The notes: generated by a model not told the origin, from the letters alone. Positions 52,983-62,167 are shown, counted from the first letter of the stretch. The stretch is DNA of 64,000 bases from Bauldia sp965232525 (GCF_965232525.1 NZ_OZ246980.1:2046001-2110000), one strand, 5' to 3'. Made by a program: numbers and translations.

Positions 52983-54836
52983 ATGATGTTTACGAGATTC
53001 GAGAGACTGATCGACCCCTATCCGGAGGCGCCGCCGAGTGCGCCACCTACCGGGCTGCTGGCGTTTTGCCTGCACTATACCAAGCCGTTCGTTCCGGCCC
53101 TGGTGCTGATGTCGCTGCTCGCCGCCTTCATCGCGGTGCTGGAGGTCGTGTTCTTCGCCTTCATCGGCAACATCGTCGACTGGCTGGCCGAAGCCGATCG
53201 CACCACGTTTTTCCAGGATCATGCCTGGAGCCTGATCGGAATGGCGGCGGTGATCCTCGTGGTCTTTCCGATCGCCACTCTTCTGGCCTCGTTGTTCATG
53301 CATCAGACGATCTACGGCAATTTCCCGATGCTGGTACGATGGCTGGCGCACCGCTACGTGCTCGGCCAGAGCCTCGATTTCTTCAACAACGAGTTCGCCG
53401 GGCGGGTGTCGCAGAAGGTGATGCAGACCGCGCTGTCGGTTCGCGAGACCGTGGTCAAGCTGCTCGACGTCTTTGTCTACGTCGTCGTCTACTTCCTCGG
53501 GACGCTTGCTTTTGTGGGGCTGGCCGACCCGTGGCTGATGGTGCCGCTGATCGTTTGGCTGCTCACCTACATCGGTATCATGGTCTATTTCGTTCCCCGT
53601 CTGCAGGCGATCTCGAAGGATCAGGCCGACGCCCGGGCCCAGATGACCGGCCGGGTGGTCGACAGCTACACCAATATTCAGACGATCAAACTCTTTGCCC
53701 ACACCCGGCGTGAACACGACTACGCCCGCGGCGCCATGGACGAGTTCATGGTGACCGTCCACAAGCAGATGCGGCTGGTCACCCAGCTCACCGTCTGCCT
53801 CAATCTGGCCAACTCGCTGCTCCTCACAGCGATCGCTGCCGTCGCCATCATCGGCTGGCAGCAGAACATCATTGGCCTTGGGGCGATTGCCGTCGCCATC
53901 GGTCTGGTGATGCGCATTCGTGCCATGTCCCAATGGGTGCTGTGGGAAATCGCGGCTCTGTTCGAGAACATCGGCACGGTCCAGGATGGCATCAACACGA
54001 TCGCCCAGCCGGTGGCTGTGGTTGACCAGCCGGCGGCCAAGGAGCTGACAGTCGAGCGCGGCGAAATCCGCTTCGATCACGCACGCTTTCACTACGGTCG
54101 CGAGACCAAGGTGATCGAGGACTTCTCACTGACCATCGCGCCGGGCGAAAAGGTCGGTTTGGTCGGACGGTCGGGCGCCGGCAAATCGACGCTCGTCAAT
54201 CTGCTGCTGCGTTTCTACGACCTCGAAGGCGGGCGCATCCTGATCGACGGTCAGGACATTGCCACGGTGACCCAGGAATCACTGCGTCGACAGATCGGCA
54301 TGGTGACCCAGGACACCTCGCTACTTCACCGGTCGGTCCGCGACAACATCGCCTATGGTCGGCCGCTCGCCGCGGAGGAAGAGATCGTCGAGGCTGCGCG
54401 AAAGGCCGAGGCCGACAGCTTCATCGCCGATCTCGCCGACATCAAGGGCCGATTCGGGCTGGACACTCATGTCGGCGAGCGCGGCGTGAAACTCTCCGGT
54501 GGCCAGCGCCAGCGCATCGCGATCGCCCGGGTCCTGCTTAAGGACGCGCCGATTCTGATTCTCGACGAGGCAACCTCTGCGCTCGATTCGGAGGTCGAAG
54601 CGGCGATCCAGCAGTCCCTCTATCGCCTGATGCAGGGCAAGACGGTGATCGCCATAGCCCATCGTTTGTCAACGATCGCGGCCATGGACCGGCTGGTGGT
54701 GCTCGATCACGGCCGAATCGTCGAGGTCGGGACACACGAAGACTTACTGCGCCAGGGCGGCATCTACGCTCAGTTGTGGAAACATCAGTCCGGCGGCTTT
54801 CTCGACCTGGAACTGCCGGCGGCGGATGTGGCTTGA
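52983..54836 (+). CDS. ABC half-exporter (fused membrane and ATPase domains), copy C
   Basis: A 617-residue paralogue. The start FTRFERLIDPYPEAPPS matches the N-terminal pattern of copies A and B. VDSYTNIQTIKLFAHT is in the coupling region, and the ATPase domain has complete Walker A, signature, Walker B and H-loop motifs. It ends KHQSGGFLDLELPAADVA. Starts at TTG 52974, GTG 52977, ATG 52983 or ATG 52986 are possible; ATG 52983 is taken. No motif is degenerate, so all three copies should be active ATPases. Confidence 0.92.
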   Translation: MMFTRFERLIDPYPEAPPSAPPTGLLAFCLHYTKPFVPALVLMSLLAAFIAVLEVVFFAFIGNIVDWLAEADRTTFFQDHAWSLIGMAAVILVVFPIATLLASLFMHQTIYGNFPMLVRWLAHRYVLGQSLDFFNNEFAGRVSQKVMQTALSVRETVVKLLDVFVYVVVYFLGTLAFVGLADPWLMVPLIVWLLTYIGIMVYFVPRLQAISKDQADARAQMTGRVVDSYTNIQTIKLFAHTRREHDYARGAMDEFMVTVHKQMRLVTQLTVCLNLANSLLLTAIAAVAIIGWQQNIIGLGAIAVAIGLVMRIRAMSQWVLWEIAALFENIGTVQDGINTIAQPVAVVDQPAAKELTVERGEIRFDHARFHYGRETKVIEDFSLTIAPGEKVGLVGRSGAGKSTLVNLLLRFYDLEGGRILIDGQDIATVTQESLRRQIGMVTQDTSLLHRSVRDNIAYGRPLAAEEEIVEAARKAEADSFIADLADIKGRFGLDTHVGERGVKLSGGQRQRIAIARVLLKDAPILILDEATSALDSEVEAAIQQSLYRLMQGKTVIAIAHRLSTIAAMDRLVVLDHGRIVEVGTHEDLLRQGGIYAQLWKHQSGGFLDLELPAADVA

Positions 54837-54948
54837 TCATTGTGATCTATCCCTGCAACGGCGAAAGATTGGTGTGGGCCTGTCAAAGATCGCCGAAACC
54901 CGCCACCACCTCGGTCCGCGACATTGTGCGCATTCCGGCTCGCTCCAC

Positions 54949-54978
54949 TGGACAAGTTCCAATCCCGCTGGCTAAACA
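54949..54978 (+). promoter_or_regulatory. Candidate promoter of petABC
   Basis: TGGACA, an 18-base spacer, then TAAACA, 76 bases upstream of the petA start. A GC-rich hairpin (GGGAA and TTTCCC around CCCGGG) lies at about 54990-55010 in the leader. The 217-base gap holds nothing else recognisable. Confidence 0.45.
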
Positions 54979-55053
54979 AACCCACTGATGGGAATCCCGG
55001 GGGTTTCCCGTCCAAAGCATGGGCGAAAGCTGGCTTTCTGAGGGGAACGAAAC

Positions 55054-55623
55054 TTGGCGAACACCGAGACCGCCGACGCACCGGAGCCGAGCCGCCGCGA
55101 TTTTCTCTACGTTGCCACCGGCGCGGTCGCTGGTGTCGGCGCGGTTCTGACCGTTTGGCCCTTCGTTGACCAGATGAACCCGGACGCGGCTGCCCTGGCA
55201 CTGGCCCAGGTCGATGTCGACGTTTCGTCGCTCGAGCCCGGCATGTCGCTAACGGTCATGTGGCGCGGCAAGCCGGTGTTCATCCGGCACCGGACCGGGC
55301 AGGAGATCGCAGACTCGGCCGCTGTGCCGGTCGAGAGCCTGCCGGATCCGCTGGCCCGCAATGCCAACCTGCCCGACGATGCGCCCGCCACCGATGCTAA
55401 TCGCGGTACAGAAGGTCGCGAAGCCTGGCTGATCCAGATCGGCATCTGCACCCATCTCGGTTGCGTTCCGCTTGGCCAGCAAGGCGCCTTTGGCGGTTGG
55501 TTCTGTCCCTGTCATGGCTCCGCCTACGATACGGCCGGACGCATTCGCGTCGGACCGGCGCCGGAGAACCTGCCAATCCCCGCGTACGAGTTCATCTCCG
55601 ATACCCAGGTCCGGATCGGCTAG
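55054..55623 (+). CDS. petA: Ubiquinol-cytochrome c reductase, Rieske iron-sulfur subunit
   Basis: A 189-residue subunit of the cytochrome bc1 complex. SRRDFLYVATGAVAGVGA is a twin-arginine anchor that is kept as a membrane helix. Cys132-Thr-His134 and Cys151-Pro-Cys153-His154 bind the 2Fe-2S cluster, with Cys137 and Cys153 as the disulfide pair (CTHLGC and CPCHGS). The start is TTG 55054, with GAGGGGAA upstream. It is the first gene of petABC and passes electrons from ubiquinol to cytochrome c1. Confidence 0.96.
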   Translation: MANTETADAPEPSRRDFLYVATGAVAGVGAVLTVWPFVDQMNPDAAALALAQVDVDVSSLEPGMSLTVMWRGKPVFIRHRTGQEIADSAAVPVESLPDPLARNANLPDDAPATDANRGTEGREAWLIQIGICTHLGCVPLGQQGAFGGWFCPCHGSAYDTAGRIRVGPAPENLPIPAYEFISDTQVRIG

Positions 55624-55637
55624 CGCTGAGGGTTCTG

Positions 55638-56897
55638 ATGGAAGGTCATTCGACATATCAACCCAAGGGCCGCGGCGCCCGCTGGCTCGAGCGGCGGCTG
55701 CCGATCATGGGCCTTGCCCATTCTTCTTTTGTTGCCTACCCGACCCCGCGCAACCTGAACTACTGGTACACCTTTGGCGCTATTCTGACGTTCCTGCTGG
55801 CGGCTCAGATCCTGACCGGCATCGTGCTCGCCATGCATTATGTCGCCGACGGGGCAATGGCGTTCGACGCAGTTGAGCGCATCATGCGCGATGTCAACTA
55901 CGGCTGGCTGCTGCGCTACCTCCATTTCAACGGCGCGTCGCTGTTCTTCTTCGCCGTCTACATCCACATGTTCCGGGGGATGTACTACGGCTCCTACAAA
56001 GAGCCGCGCGAAGTGCTATGGATACTCGGCGTGATCATCCTGTTCCTGATGATCACCACCGCCTTCATGGGGTACGTCTTGCCGTGGGGCCAGATGTCGT
56101 TCTGGGCGGCGACGGTGATCACCAACCTGTTCACCGCTATCCCCTTCGTCGGCACCGCGGTGACAGAATGGCTGTGGGGCGGTTTCGCGGTGGACAGCGC
56201 GACGCTCAACCGCTTCTTCTCACTGCATTACCTCCTGCCGTTCATGATCGTCGGCGTGGTCGTCCTGCATGTCTGGGCGCTGCATGTGACCGGCCAAAAC
56301 AATCCGCTCGGCATCGACGTCAAGTCGAAGAAGGACACGGTGCCTTTCACCCCATACGCGACGATCAAGGACATGTTCGCGACGATCGTGTTCCTGATCC
56401 TGTTCGCCTGGGTCGTCTTCTTCCTGCCGAACTATCTCGGCCATCCCGATAACTACATTCCCGCCGACCCGCTGAAGACGCCGGCCCACATCGTTCCAGA
56501 ATGGTACTTCCTGCCGTTCTACGCGATCCTGCGGGCCATTCCGGACAAGCTCCTCGGCGTGATTGCGCTGTTCGCATCCATCGCGGTGCTGTTCTTCCTG
56601 CCGTGGCTTGATACCTCGCGGGTACGCTCGGCGGTCTTCCGGCCGATCTATCGTCAGTTCTTCTGGATTTTCGTGCTGGTGTGCATCGGCCTCGGTTATC
56701 TCGGATCGCAGCCCGCAGAAGGCGGTTTCGTCATCGCCTCCCGCATCCTCACGGCTTATTACTTCCTCCACTTCCTGGTGATCCTGCCGATCCTCGGTCT
56801 GATGGAGCGGCCGAAGCCACTACCGGCCAGTATCTCCGAATCCGTTCTCAAGAAGGACGGGCCGACCGGCGAGCCGGTCAGTCAGCCTGCCGAATAA
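55638..56897 (+). CDS. petB: Ubiquinol-cytochrome c reductase, cytochrome b subunit
   Basis: A 419-residue membrane protein with eight or more helices. ARWLERRLPIMGL begins it, and VLPWGQMSFWAATVITNL is the Qo-site region. The PEWYFLPFYAILRAIPDK segment carries the conserved PEWY of the Qo site. GASLFFFAVYIHMFRGMYYG and HYLLPFMIVGVVVLHVWALH hold heme-ligand histidines. ATG 55638 lies 14 bases after petA; the open frame extends back to 55461. It carries the two b-type hemes of the complex. Confidence 0.97.
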   Translation: MEGHSTYQPKGRGARWLERRLPIMGLAHSSFVAYPTPRNLNYWYTFGAILTFLLAAQILTGIVLAMHYVADGAMAFDAVERIMRDVNYGWLLRYLHFNGASLFFFAVYIHMFRGMYYGSYKEPREVLWILGVIILFLMITTAFMGYVLPWGQMSFWAATVITNLFTAIPFVGTAVTEWLWGGFAVDSATLNRFFSLHYLLPFMIVGVVVLHVWALHVTGQNNPLGIDVKSKKDTVPFTPYATIKDMFATIVFLILFAWVVFFLPNYLGHPDNYIPADPLKTPAHIVPEWYFLPFYAILRAIPDKLLGVIALFASIAVLFFLPWLDTSRVRSAVFRPIYRQFFWIFVLVCIGLGYLGSQPAEGGFVIASRILTAYYFLHFLVILPILGLMERPKPLPASISESVLKKDGPTGEPVSQPAE

Positions 56898-56908
56898 GGG
56901 ACGTGACC

Positions 56909-57850
56909 GTGCGCCATTTGCCGACCCTTTCCGTCCTGCTGTCGCGAAGCTCTGTCGTCGGTGCGGCCGCTATCGTCGCCCTTGGCTTGAGTGGTTTGCC
57001 TTTTCCGGCCGCGGCCCAGGACGCGGAACAGACTCCGGCCGAGGTCGAAAGGATCGACGAAGAGACCGAGGAACACGACGAATCCCATTACCCGTTGAAG
57101 AAGCCGGAACTCCTCAGCTGGAGTTTCGCCGGTGTGTTCGGTGGTTACGACCCGGCGCAGCTTCAGCGCGGCTTCCAGGTCTACCGGGAGGTCTGTGCAG
57201 CATGCCACGGCATTAAGTATGTCGCGTTTCGTAACCTCGCCGAACCCGGCGGCCCTGGCTTCACCCCGGAGCAGATCCGCTCCCTGGCGGCGGAGTATCA
57301 GATTATCGACGGTCCGGACGAGTTCGGCGACATGTTCGAGCGTCCGGGGATTCCGTCGGATCGTTTCCCCGAGCCTTTCCCCAACGAACAAGCGGCGGCC
57401 GCGTCCAATGGCGGTGCCGTCCCGCCGGATTTGTCGCTGATCGCCAAGGCACGCGGGGTGCAGCGCGGGCCGGTCTGGACCGTGATCGACTTCTTCACTC
57501 AGTACCAGGAAGCTGGCGTGGACTACGTCTACGCGCTTCTCACCGGTTACGAGGAAGCGCCCCCCGGTAAGGAAGTCTCTCCGGGGACCCACTACAACCC
57601 TTATTTCCTCTCGGGCACGTCGATTGCGATGGCGCAACCGCTGTTCGATGGCATGGTCACCTACAGTGATGGATCGCCCGAGACGACCTCCCAGTACTCG
57701 CGAGACGTGTCGGCGTTTCTGATGTGGACGGCAGAGCCGCATCTGGTCGCCCGCAAACGACTGGGCTTCCAGGTCATGATCTTCCTGGTGGTGTTCGCGG
57801 GCCTGATGTACCTGACCAAGAAGCGGGTCTGGGCCAAAGTCGCGCACTGA
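56909..57850 (+). CDS. petC: Ubiquinol-cytochrome c reductase, cytochrome c1 subunit
   Basis: A 313-residue subunit. The signal peptide runs to about residue 36 (PFPAAA). CAACHG is the covalent heme site, SIAMAQPL provides the methionine ligand, and LGFQVMIFLVVFAGLMYLTK is the C-terminal membrane anchor. GTG 56909 is chosen because AAGGGA lies seven bases upstream; GTG 56903 is the alternative. It passes electrons to soluble cytochrome c. It follows petB by 11 bases. Confidence 0.96.
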   Translation: MRHLPTLSVLLSRSSVVGAAAIVALGLSGLPFPAAAQDAEQTPAEVERIDEETEEHDESHYPLKKPELLSWSFAGVFGGYDPAQLQRGFQVYREVCAACHGIKYVAFRNLAEPGGPGFTPEQIRSLAAEYQIIDGPDEFGDMFERPGIPSDRFPEPFPNEQAAAASNGGAVPPDLSLIAKARGVQRGPVWTVIDFFTQYQEAGVDYVYALLTGYEEAPPGKEVSPGTHYNPYFLSGTSIAMAQPLFDGMVTYSDGSPETTSQYSRDVSAFLMWTAEPHLVARKRLGFQVMIFLVVFAGLMYLTKKRVWAKVAH

Positions 57851-57885
57851 CGAACGTTCCGGTTCGCAGCCAGGATTCAGCGTCG

Positions 57886-58392
57886 ATGGCGGCAACGTCC
57901 AAGGCCGACCTGCTTGCCTTGTCCGAGAAGGAGTTTGCCAAGCTGCAGGCGGCCCTTGACGGCATCGACGCCGATCTGGCGGCGACGCCGCATCCCGACG
58001 ACGACATCACGATCAAGGACACCGTCCTCCACCGGGTCCATTGGATCGGTCTGTTTCTCGGTTGGTATCGCGACGGTGTTGCCGGGAAGACGGTTGAGAC
58101 GCCGGCGCCTGGTATCAAGTGGAATCAGCTCAAGGCCTACAACGCCAAGGTGCGTGAGGAAACCCGTGATGTCGCCTGGCCAGAGGCAAGGAAGTGCTTG
58201 GAAAAGGCGCACCGGGACCTGATGGCGTGTCTCAAAGATATCGACGAAAAGACCCTCTACGGCACCGGCATCTATGATTGGACCAACAAATGGACTGTTG
58301 GCCGCTGGGCCGAGTCGAGCGGTCCCAGCCACTACCGCTCGGCGACCAAGTACATCCGCGAGATCGTTCGAAAGACCACGGCTTCGCGCTGA
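57886..58392 (+). CDS. ClbS/DfsB-family four-helix protein
   Basis: A 168-residue soluble protein of the DUF1706 (ClbS/DfsB) family. TIKDTVLHRVHWIGLFLGWY and IKWNQLKAYNAKVREETRD are its typical segments, and GPSHYRSATKYIREIVRK ends it. ClbS itself protects colibactin producers by hydrolysing the toxin's cyclopropane; most relatives have no known role. ATG 57886 begins 35 bases after petC on the same strand. Confidence 0.85.
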   Translation: MAATSKADLLALSEKEFAKLQAALDGIDADLAATPHPDDDITIKDTVLHRVHWIGLFLGWYRDGVAGKTVETPAPGIKWNQLKAYNAKVREETRDVAWPEARKCLEKAHRDLMACLKDIDEKTLYGTGIYDWTNKWTVGRWAESSGPSHYRSATKYIREIVRKTTASR

Positions 58393-58452
58393 CGAAGCGT
58401 TGGGATAAGAAGGGCGCTCGCGCAGATATCCAATCGAAAGCGGGGCGGGTCC

Positions 58453-58995
58453 ATGGTCACGCGCGACGTTGATCTCAAATCGCGGATTCGGACGATTCCG
58501 GACTATCCCAAGCCCGGCATCTTGTTTCGCGACATCACCACGCTACTCGCCGACCCGATAGGGTTGCGGGCAGCAGTCGACGGCCTCCTGTGGCCGTTTC
58601 TGACCGCCGGCATCGACTATGTCGCCGGGATCGAGGCACGTGGTTTCATCCTCGGCGGCGCGGTTGCCCACGAGTTGGGCCGCGGCTTCGTTCCGATCCG
58701 CAAGAAGGGCAAGCTGCCGGCGAAAACGATCGGCCAGGATTACAGCCTTGAGTACGGGATCGACACGATCGAGATCCACGCTGACGCGATCCATGACGGC
58801 GCCAAGGTGCTTCTGATCGATGATCTGATCGCAACGGGTGGCACCGCAGAAGCGGCGATCGAACTGATCCGTCGTTCGGGGGGCGAGTTGGTCGCCGCGG
58901 CCTTTGTCATCGACTTGCCGGACATCGGTGGCGCGGCCCGCTTGGCCAGCAAAGACGTCGCCGTCCACACCCTCGTCAGTTTCGAAGGACACTGA
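58453..58995 (+). CDS. apt: Adenine phosphoribosyltransferase
   Basis: A 180-residue purine-salvage enzyme that makes AMP from adenine and PRPP. IRTIPDYPKPGILFRDITTL is the family start. AGIEARGFILGGAVAHELG binds the base, and VLLIDDLIATGGTAEAAIEL is the PRPP loop. It has normal length and a clear ATG at 58453. It precedes the GST gene by four bases. Confidence 0.97.
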   Translation: MVTRDVDLKSRIRTIPDYPKPGILFRDITTLLADPIGLRAAVDGLLWPFLTAGIDYVAGIEARGFILGGAVAHELGRGFVPIRKKGKLPAKTIGQDYSLEYGIDTIEIHADAIHDGAKVLLIDDLIATGGTAEAAIELIRRSGGELVAAAFVIDLPDIGGAARLASKDVAVHTLVSFEGH

Positions 58996-58999
58996 GCTT

Positions 59000-59671
59000 A
59001 TGGCCGATCTCCACATCTACATCGGGTACCGGGAAGTGTCGTCGTGGTCGCTACGCGCCTGGCTGCCGCTCAAGAAAACCGGGATGCCGTTCGAGGAGAC
59101 GCTGATCCGCTACCGGCTTCCCGATCACAAAGCACGGCTCAACGCGGTTTCGCCGACCGGCAAGGTGCCGCTCTTGGTTCACCGGCGCGATGGCCGGGAG
59201 ATCAAGGTCTGGGATTCGATTGCCATTGGCGAGTATCTTGCGGACACGTTTCCCGCGGCGCGTTTATGGCCTTCCGATCCGATCGCCCGCGCCTTCGCCC
59301 GCTCAATCTCGGCTGAGATGCACAACGGTTTCCGACCGTTGCGCGAACATTTGCCGATGGCGCTGCTCGCCCGCACGCCTAAGGTGATCAATGATGCCGA
59401 CGCCCAGGCCGACATTGCTCGGGTCGCTGAGATCTGGCGGCAGGCGCGGGACAACTGGGGCCGCGACGGTGATGGCCCCTGGCTCTTTGGCCACTACACC
59501 GTCGCTGACGGCATGTACGCACCGATCGTGACCCGATTCCGGACCTACGGTGTGCGTCTCGACCCGATCTGCGAGGACTACATGGCCGCGGTCACCGCCG
59601 ACGCGGACTTCAGGGCCTGGGAGGCGCGGGCCGAGCGCGATCCGCCGCAGGAGCCGCTGCCGCTGGAGTAA
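59000..59671 (+). CDS. Glutathione S-transferase family protein
   Basis: A 223-residue protein with an N-terminal thioredoxin-fold domain. YIGYREVSSWSLRAWLPLKK holds the probable catalytic Ser/Tyr region, SPTGKVPLLVH the cis-Pro and glutathione site, and VWDSIAIGEYLAD the Asp-Ser pair. An all-helical second domain follows. ATG 59000 is taken by alignment; the frame is open back to 58904. Substrate unknown. It lies between apt and coq7 with short gaps. Confidence 0.9.
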   Translation: MADLHIYIGYREVSSWSLRAWLPLKKTGMPFEETLIRYRLPDHKARLNAVSPTGKVPLLVHRRDGREIKVWDSIAIGEYLADTFPAARLWPSDPIARAFARSISAEMHNGFRPLREHLPMALLARTPKVINDADAQADIARVAEIWRQARDNWGRDGDGPWLFGHYTVADGMYAPIVTRFRTYGVRLDPICEDYMAAVTADADFRAWEARAERDPPQEPLPLE

Positions 59672-59682
59672 GGTCAACGAGG

Positions 59683-60273
59683 ATGTCGACGGCCATGATC
59701 GATCCGGAGACGCGCGATGGCTTGACGGTCAAGCGGATTCTCAAGGTCAATCACGCGGGCGAGCACGGCGCAATCCGAATTTACCGCGCGCAAATCGCGG
59801 TCGCCCGTCGTTTATGGAAAGATGTAGTTCCGTTTCTCGAAGAGACGCTTTCTCATGAGGTCAAGCACTGTGCGGCGTTTCGCGAGGCAATGTCGTCGAG
59901 GGGAGCTCGACCCTGCCGAATCATGGCGCTGTGGGGCAATGGCGGCTACGTTCTGGGTTTCTTCACAGCGATCATGGGACGGCAGGGCATCTGGATTTGC
60001 ACCGCGGAAGTGGAAAGCGCCGTGCATCGTCATATGTCGGATCAGCTCCATTTCCTGAGCGGCCGCGATACCGAGCTACGTGACATGATCCTCGGCATTC
60101 AGGACGAGGAGCTGTCGCACCTCAACCACGCGGCAGAGCGCATCACGATGTCCGGGTGGTGGCCTAAGGCCTTGGGATGGTTCATCTTCCGTGCGACGGA
60201 CGCGGTGATCTGGCTATCGACTTGGGGCGATTCAGTGCGGATGGCGCGCGAACTCAGGCAAGCGCGTTCGTGA
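59683..60273 (+). CDS. coq7: Demethoxyubiquinone hydroxylase
   Basis: A 196-residue diiron monooxygenase of ubiquinone synthesis. The metal ligands are visible: Glu27 (NHAGEHGA), Glu59 and His62 (EVKH), Glu111 (EVESAVHRH), and Glu143 and His146 (EELSH). Hydrophobic helices let it sit on the membrane surface. It performs the last hydroxylation before the final methylation. It follows the GST gene by 11 bases and supports quinone supply for the bc1 complex nearby. Confidence 0.95.
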   Translation: MSTAMIDPETRDGLTVKRILKVNHAGEHGAIRIYRAQIAVARRLWKDVVPFLEETLSHEVKHCAAFREAMSSRGARPCRIMALWGNGGYVLGFFTAIMGRQGIWICTAEVESAVHRHMSDQLHFLSGRDTELRDMILGIQDEELSHLNHAAERITMSGWWPKALGWFIFRATDAVIWLSTWGDSVRMARELRQARS

Positions 60274-60278
60274 AGTTC

Positions 60279-60740
60279 TCAAGCCCGCGCCACGAACACA
60301 TGCCCTGTGTAGCTGAACACCGGCTCGCCGCTTTGGTTGGTTCCGGTCGTCTCGACCGAGACGATTCCCCACGCTGGGCGGGATTCCGAGATTCGCTTGG
60401 CGACGACGAGTCCGCTGAACGTAATCGTGTCGTCGGGATAAACGGGCTTGATCCACTTCAGATTGTCGAAGCCGGGGGAGGGGCCGAGGGTGGGCGGCTG
60501 CCCCGGTGCCAGCCGCTCCGCCAAACGGGCCAGGTAGCGCGCCTGTAGCGCCATCATCGCCGCCGCGGTGTGCCAGCCGCTGGCGCACAGCCCGCCGAGC
60601 AGGCTCGCGGCACCGGCCGCTTCGTCCACATGAAATGGCTGCGGGTCGTAGAGTGTCGCGAAGCGCTTGATGTCTTCGGCCGTAAAGGTTTTGGTGCCGA
60701 AGTCGTGGGTGTCGCCGACGGTGATCGCTTCGTAGATCAT
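60279..60740 (-). CDS. MaoC-like hot-dog hydratase, copy 1
   Basis: A 153-residue hot-dog fold protein. TLYDPQPFHVDEAAG holds the catalytic Asp and His five residues apart, as in (R)-specific enoyl-CoA hydratases. GGLCASGWHTAAAMM and IKPVYPDDTITFSG are typical. It overlaps the paralogous gene at 60737-61189 by four bases, so the two products may form a heteromer. The acyl substrate is unknown. Confidence 0.88.
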   Translation of the reverse strand: MIYEAITVGDTHDFGTKTFTAEDIKRFATLYDPQPFHVDEAAGAASLLGGLCASGWHTAAAMMALQARYLARLAERLAPGQPPTLGPSPGFDNLKWIKPVYPDDTITFSGLVVAKRISESRPAWGIVSVETTGTNQSGEPVFSYTGHVFVARA

Positions 60741-61189
60741 CGTGTGGCCCGACGCTCGAACAGGATCGGCCCTTCAAGCCACATCACGGTTTCTCCTCCA
60801 TGGTTCTCCACCTCGTGGCGAAACCGGATGATCCCGAGGTTGGGGCGGCTCCGGGAGGTGCGCGCGTCGAGGACCTTGGATCGGCCCTTCAGGCGGTCGC
60901 CGGGTCGGACCGGCCGCCGCCACTTCAAGGTCTCAATCCCCGGTGAACCGGCACAGGTTGTTTCGAGCAGGAAGCCGTCGCAGAGCATGCGCATGAACAG
61001 GGCGCAGACGTGCCATCCAGACGCCGACAAACCGCCGCCGAGGTCGGTCGCCGGTGCCCGCTCGTCGAGGTGATAAGGCTGTGGGTCGTAGGTAGCGGCG
61101 AAGGCGATGATGTCGCCGCGCTCAACCCGGCGTTCGGGCAGGGCGAACACATCGCCAACCGAAAAGTCCTCGAAGTATTTCTTCCCCAT
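60737..61189 (-). CDS. MaoC-like hot-dog hydratase, copy 2
   Basis: A 150-residue paralogue of the previous gene. ATYDPQPYHLDERAP carries the Asp and His of the active site. GGLSASGWHVCALFMRM and WRRPVRPGDRLKGRSKV match the copy 1 segments. Both catalytic residues are kept in each copy. It is the first gene of the pair and starts 51 bases from the neighbouring membrane-protein gene. Confidence 0.88.
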   Translation of the reverse strand: MGKKYFEDFSVGDVFALPERRVERGDIIAFAATYDPQPYHLDERAPATDLGGGLSASGWHVCALFMRMLCDGFLLETTCAGSPGIETLKWRRPVRPGDRLKGRSKVLDARTSRSRPNLGIIRFRHEVENHGGETVMWLEGPILFERRATR

Positions 61190-61240
61190 GGGCGAATCCG
61201 TCTCCGGCGATGCACCCTAGCATTCCGAAACGGCAAAGAG

Positions 61241-62005
61241 TCAGTTGGGATAGGCGGCGCGGAGGCCGCGGACCGTCATCACCAGCCCGATGAGGACAAA
61301 CGCTGCCACCGGCAGCGCCATGCCGAGCCCGACATCCGGCGCCGGCCAGCACCTGAGCGCGATCGCCGCGAGCAGTCCGGCTTCGGCCAGCAACATCCTG
61401 CGCATATGGACGAACCACCAGTAGCGGGGGGCGCGACGGGTGAGGATCGAGCGAAGGTCGAGGAACGCCTCTCCGGCCACGACCAGGCCGAGAGCAAGAA
61501 TGACCAGGTGTTCGGTGGACAATGCAGAGACGCTCTGGCCTTCGGCCGAGAACCAGTCGGCCGATTTCCAAGTGGCAATCACAAACGCGCCGACGGCGAA
61601 GAGCGCCGCCATCGCCAAGACGACATCAAGCGGGGCTGATCGTCCGGCGGCGTGACGTCGCCGCCGCGCCCACATGCGCCATCCCGAGACTGCCAAATAG
61701 AGGGCGAATGTGGTGATCGCTGCCGTCTGGACCAACTTGATGTCGATTGGCATATCGAACCCCAAACGGAACATGTTGGGATCGGCCCACCAGCGATAGA
61801 TGTCGACGCCGGTTAGCTCCTGGAAATCCAGGGCATAGCTGGTGAGACAGATGACGACGAATGCCAGAACAAAGGCTCGACCAGCGCTTTTGTGAAGCGG
61901 CGATCCCTTTCGCGCGAAAAAGGCCGCGGGAAAGGCGACGAACGCACCGATGAGGCCGGCGCCCACATGGGCGGCGAGAACCGCCGATGTCAGCTGGTAC
62001 TCCAT
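61241..62005 (-). CDS. Multi-pass membrane protein (DUF2306-like)
   Basis: A 254-residue protein with about seven hydrophobic helices. HVGAGLIGAFVAFPAAFFARKG with HKSAGRAFVLAFV near the N-terminus resembles DUF2306 and related small heme-type membrane proteins, with paired histidines. The later part has YWWFVHMRRMLLAEAG, also with a histidine. The function is unknown. It runs in the same direction as the MaoC genes, 51 bases upstream of them. Confidence 0.7.
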   Translation of the reverse strand: MEYQLTSAVLAAHVGAGLIGAFVAFPAAFFARKGSPLHKSAGRAFVLAFVVICLTSYALDFQELTGVDIYRWWADPNMFRLGFDMPIDIKLVQTAAITTFALYLAVSGWRMWARRRRHAAGRSAPLDVVLAMAALFAVGAFVIATWKSADWFSAEGQSVSALSTEHLVILALGLVVAGEAFLDLRSILTRRAPRYWWFVHMRRMLLAEAGLLAAIALRCWPAPDVGLGMALPVAAFVLIGLVMTVRGLRAAYPN

Positions 62006-62167
62006 GCGGCGTTTTTATCATCGCGAAGGCGATCGGCCAGAGGTGGCGTCGGGCAAACAGGGCGCGGCGTCAAATCGCTCCGAAAAACCGAGTTGGGAGG
62101 CTTCCGTTTTCTCTTGTTGCGCGGCAGGATGGCGCCGACTTGGGGGTTTCGGATCGGCGGACGAGAA

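Noticed and set aside
48612..54092. Long minus-strand frames across the ABC exporter genes
   Set aside because: Similar antisense frames recur over all three paralogues because the coding sequences are related; no independent homology.
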